28,055 nucleotides of DNA from contig JBBRPS010000026.1 in NCBI GenBank assembly GCA_038227745.1, positions 1-28,055 on the forward strand, written 5' to 3'. This document shows, one piece after another, positions 25,493-28,055 of this stretch. Under the pieces are notes generated by a model. The model made no database searches and was not told the origin of the DNA. It was given only the letters and a program-made list of their open reading frames with translations. The translations under genes were made by a program, and so were the position numbers. The stretch's first letter is position 1; the number at the start of each line of letters is the position of its first letter. Source of the DNA: DASPXY01 sp038227745 (GTDB taxonomy: Bacteria; Planctomycetota; Planctomycetia; Gemmatales; Gemmataceae).

Positions 25493-26920
25493 ATGCCGCA
25501 ACAATCTTCTGCCACCGGCTGTCCCGACCTGCTGCGGTCCGCCCGCCTCAGCCGCCGCGGTCTGCTGCAATTCGGCGGCGTCGGCCTTCTCTCCGCCGGA
25601 CTGCTCCACCTCCTCGAAGACCGCGCACGCGCCGACCGCCGCGGGCTTGCCGCACAGCGCGGCAGCGCCCGCGCCTGCATCATCCTCTTCCAGGTGGGCG
25701 GCCCTTACCAGTGCGACACCTTTGACCCCAAGCCGCTGGCGCCCGAGGAGGTGCGCGGCCCGTTCCGGCCCATCGCCACGCGCGTCCCCGGCCTGCGCGT
25801 CACCGAGGCCCTGCCGCGCATCGCCGCCCACGCGGACAAGATCGCCGTCCTCCGCGCCGTCCACCACACCATCCGCTGCCACAACCCGGCCATCTACTGC
25901 AGCCTCGCCGGCCGCGAGCTGACCGACCCCATGGCCGTCTCCAACCGCACCAACGCGACGCGTACCGACCACCCCCATTACGCCTCCGTCGTCGCCCGCC
26001 TCCGCCCCGGCATCCCGTCCATGCCCCACCACGTCATCGTCCCCGACGTGGTCTACAACGGCGCCGCGAAGTCGCCCGGTCTGCTCGGCGGCTACCTCGG
26101 CGCCGCCTACGACCCCTTCGTCCTCGGCGCCGACCCCAACGCCCCGAACTACCGCGTCGAGGGCACCGACCTGCCGGACAACGTCGATCGCCCCCGCTTC
26201 GCCCGCCGCCAGGGCCTCCTGCAGCGCCTCGACGCCGAGCGCCGCCGCCTCGACCACAGTGGCGCCGTCGGCACCATGGACGCCTTCTACCGGCGGGCCT
26301 TCTCGCTCCTGACCTCGTCGCGCGCCCGGCAGGCGTTCGACCTGAACGAGGAGCCGGCCCCAGTGCGCGACCGCTATGGCCGGCACACCATGGGCCAGGG
26401 CGCCCTCCTCGCCCGCCGCCTCGTCGAGTCCGGGGTGCCGTTCGTGACCGTCTTCTCGCACACGCGCGTCGAGCGCGAGAGCTGGGACACGCACAACCGC
26501 CATTACGAATTGTCGCGCACTCGGCTCCTGCCGCCGGCCGACCAGAGTTTCAGCGCCCTGCTGGAAGACCTCGACGTGCGCGGGCTGCTGTCGGAGGTGC
26601 TGGTCGTATGGATGGGCGAGTTCGGGCGGACGCCGCGCATGGGGGTCAACTTCTCGAACAACAGCAACAACGTCGGCGGCCGCGATCACTGGTGCAACTG
26701 CTACTCGGTGGTGCTGGCCGGCGGGGGCGTGCGCGGCGGGCAGGTGGTCGGCTCGTCGGACGGCCAGGGCGGCTACCCGCGCGAGCGGCCCGTTCACGTC
26801 AGCGACGTGGCGGCGACGATCTACCACGCCCTCGGTGTCGATCCGCGGGCGCAGCTGTACGATATTCAGGGGCAACTGCGCTTCATCTGTGACGGCAACC
26901 CCGTCCAGGAAATCTTTTAG
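25493..26920 (+). CDS. Tat-exported DUF1501 protein
   Basis: 475 aa. Residues 20-40, SRRGLLQFGGVGLLSAGLL, are a twin-arginine signal. The DUF1501 fold, related to alkaline phosphatase/sulfatase, follows: FQVGGPYQCDTFDPK (near residue 66), the GMGxHH-like LRAVHHTIRCHNPA stretch, SWDTHNRHY, WMGEFGRTP, GGRDHWCNCYSVVLAGGGVRGG, and the C-terminal DVAATIYHALGVD. DUF1501 proteins are abundant in planctomycetes, usually next to cytochrome-c/DUF1553-type genes, and their substrates are unknown. An ATG at 25466 is in frame, but AGGAG lies 7 bases before the ATG at 25493, so I prefer the latter. Likely in one operon with the two genes upstream. Confidence 0.93.
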   Translation: MPQQSSATGCPDLLRSARLSRRGLLQFGGVGLLSAGLLHLLEDRARADRRGLAAQRGSARACIILFQVGGPYQCDTFDPKPLAPEEVRGPFRPIATRVPGLRVTEALPRIAAHADKIAVLRAVHHTIRCHNPAIYCSLAGRELTDPMAVSNRTNATRTDHPHYASVVARLRPGIPSMPHHVIVPDVVYNGAAKSPGLLGGYLGAAYDPFVLGADPNAPNYRVEGTDLPDNVDRPRFARRQGLLQRLDAERRRLDHSGAVGTMDAFYRRAFSLLTSSRARQAFDLNEEPAPVRDRYGRHTMGQGALLARRLVESGVPFVTVFSHTRVERESWDTHNRHYELSRTRLLPPADQSFSALLEDLDVRGLLSEVLVVWMGEFGRTPRMGVNFSNNSNNVGGRDHWCNCYSVVLAGGGVRGGQVVGSSDGQGGYPRERPVHVSDVAATIYHALGVDPRAQLYDIQGQLRFICDGNPVQEIF

Positions 26921-27062
26921 GGAGACGCCGCCCGCCACGAGGGCCGGCCCGTCGCCGTGGCCGATTTCGCCTCGGCGGCGGAACTTTTCGCGGCAATTGT
27001 GGTCTAATGGAGATGGGGCACCCGGCGCACCCGCCGGGCCGCTTCCGCCTGTCCTGGCTCAC

Positions 27063-27092
27063 GCCCGGGGTTCCGAAGACTTCCCCCCGGGC
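27063..27092 (+). terminator. GC hairpin before the last gene
   Basis: A perfect 8-bp inverted repeat (27063-27070 with 27085-27092, 14-base loop) is followed by TTCTT. It could end the DUF1501 transcript, but it sits 143 bases after that stop and only 24 bases before the next ATG, so a leader structure is equally likely. The rest of 26921-27115 shows no clear signal. Confidence 0.35.
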
Positions 27093-27115
27093 TTCTTGTC
27101 GAGGGAGTTCCGACA

Positions 27116-28055
27116 ATGCGTAGACTCGCTGCCTGTCTCGCCCTGCTCGTGGCCGTCCCCCTGCTGCTGCCGTACCCGGCGGTCGGCCAGGGCAGGCCCG
27201 CCAAGAAAAAACTCAAGCAGGAAGTCGCGACGCCAGAAGACTACGCCGCCGTCCGGAAGATGAAGGAGATCAGCGGGGTCGTGACCTCCTTCGACGCCGC
27301 CGAGAAGACCGTGACCCTGAAGGTGGACTACAACACCTACGAGGTCGTCCCGCCCAGGCCGGGGCAGCAGAACCCGGCCGACCGCCAGATGCAGGCACTC
27401 CTGAAGCAGCAGCAGGCGCTCGCCAAGGAGGCCCAGGTCATCCAGCGGATCCGCAACCCGATCCAGCAGCAGCAGCGACTGGCGGCGTACCAGATCCGCC
27501 TTCAGCAGTTCCAACTTCAGGTCGCCGCCGCCCAGGCCCAGGGACCCAAGGTCAACACCAAGACCATCGCGCACACCAAGGAACTCGACTTCGACTTCGT
27601 CCCCGAACCCAAGGTGGCGCGGGCGAACTTGCCGATGGAGTACGACGACAAGGGCAAGGTCAAGGAGTACACCGAGGCGGAGAAGAAGAAGCTGCGCTCC
27701 CCGGATTTGGCCGGCTACACCGCCAAGTTCGAGGATCTCGAGCCGGGCCAGACGGTAAAGCTCTACCTCGCCAAGCCCAAGCCGGCCAAGAAGAAGAACG
27801 ACCCCGCGGCCAAGAAACCCGCGGAGGGAGACTCCAGGGACGGCGCGGCCAAGAAGGTGGAGGACCCGGTCAAGAAGGCGGACGCGCAGCCCAAGGAGAC
27901 GGCCGACGAGAAGAAGACCGAGGGCGTCAAGACGCCCGGAACCAAGATCGGCGAGAACGACAAGGCCGACACGCCGGAACGGCCGATCGTGCGTATGGTC
28001 CTGATCCTCACCGAGGCGGACCCCGCCGCGGCATCGTCGGCCAAGGGCAAGCGGA
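27116..28055 (+). CDS. Secreted Lys/Gln-rich protein, incomplete at window edge
   Basis: 313 codons are seen, open to the edge. An N-terminal signal peptide (MRRLAACLALLVAVPLLLPY, cleavage likely near AVGQG at residue 25) leads into a short beta segment (about 50-80, SGVVTSFDAAEKTVTLKVD). A Gln-rich helical stretch (about 85-140), probably a coiled coil, comes next. Then follow a second beta segment with FEDLEPGQTVKLYL and a long Lys/Pro/Ala/Asp low-complexity tract (about 220-290), after which VRMVLILTEADP begins another ordered part. ATG 27116 has GAGGGAG 8 bases upstream. I recognise no family. The overall layout suits a periplasmic or cell-surface protein. Confidence 0.75.
   Translation, partial: MRRLAACLALLVAVPLLLPYPAVGQGRPAKKKLKQEVATPEDYAAVRKMKEISGVVTSFDAAEKTVTLKVDYNTYEVVPPRPGQQNPADRQMQALLKQQQALAKEAQVIQRIRNPIQQQQRLAAYQIRLQQFQLQVAAAQAQGPKVNTKTIAHTKELDFDFVPEPKVARANLPMEYDDKGKVKEYTEAEKKKLRSPDLAGYTAKFEDLEPGQTVKLYLAKPKPAKKKNDPAAKKPAEGDSRDGAAKKVEDPVKKADAQPKETADEKKTEGVKTPGTKIGENDKADTPERPIVRMVLILTEADPAAASSAKGKR

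Noticed and set aside
22541..26938. A 1465-codon open frame on the minus strand
   Set aside because: It is antisense to the cytochrome, zinc-finger and DUF1501 genes, which have clear motifs. It is Arg/Ala/Gly-rich with no domain, as expected when GC-rich genes are read in the complementary frame.

Overview
The window is GC-rich, densely coding bacterial DNA. I infer Planctomycetota, probably the Gemmata-like lineage. The reasons are a Tat-exported DUF1501 protein beside a very large PA14/multi-c-heme protein, two Uma2-type nucleases, PemK and PIN toxin-antitoxin genes, and many secreted proteins of unknown function. No rRNA, tRNA, CRISPR array or transposase gene was seen. Bases 1-63 hold nothing I can assign.

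Bases 64-7122 carry mostly ordinary genes: a zinc-ribbon MoxR ATPase (-), a MetE-C-domain protein and a uronate-dehydrogenase-like SDR protein (+), a TetR regulator (+), a membrane glycosyltransferase (-), a SAM methyltransferase (-) and the ribosome maturation factor RbfA (-). The glycosyltransferase and methyltransferase genes have nearly identical promoters. rbfA has a clear promoter, a tiny upstream ORF with a perfect Shine-Dalgarno, and an intrinsic terminator. Bases 7369-7594 are a non-coding element made of long inverted and direct repeats.

Bases 7634-13977 form one tightly packed minus-strand unit. A type IIA topoisomerase A subunit comes first, then an antitoxin/PemK toxin pair, a small unknown protein, a second antitoxin with a decayed PIN toxin, a Uma2 nuclease, and finally the topoisomerase B subunit. 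No gap exceeds 26 bp, so accessory modules sit between the two subunits of one enzyme.

Bases 14090-17358 are a plus-strand operon: a second Uma2 protein, uracil phosphoribosyltransferase and a secreted protein with two metallo-beta-lactamase domains. Next comes a DGQHR-domain protein related to DndB (17449-18582).

A near-consensus promoter overlaps the DGQHR stop codon and drives a compact set of genes (18732-21533): an MqsR-like toxin split over two overlapping frames, an MqsA-like zinc-finger/HTH protein, and a KGGVGRT P-loop ATPase with a helical-repeat C-terminus. Parts of this segment are clearly poorer in G+C than the flanks. With the DGQHR gene it is the best candidate for an undescribed conflict or defence module.

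Bases 21794-28055 encode envelope proteins typical of planctomycetes: a five-c-heme PA14 protein, a small membrane-anchored double zinc-finger protein, a Tat-exported DUF1501 protein, and a secreted Lys/Gln-rich protein cut by the window edge.
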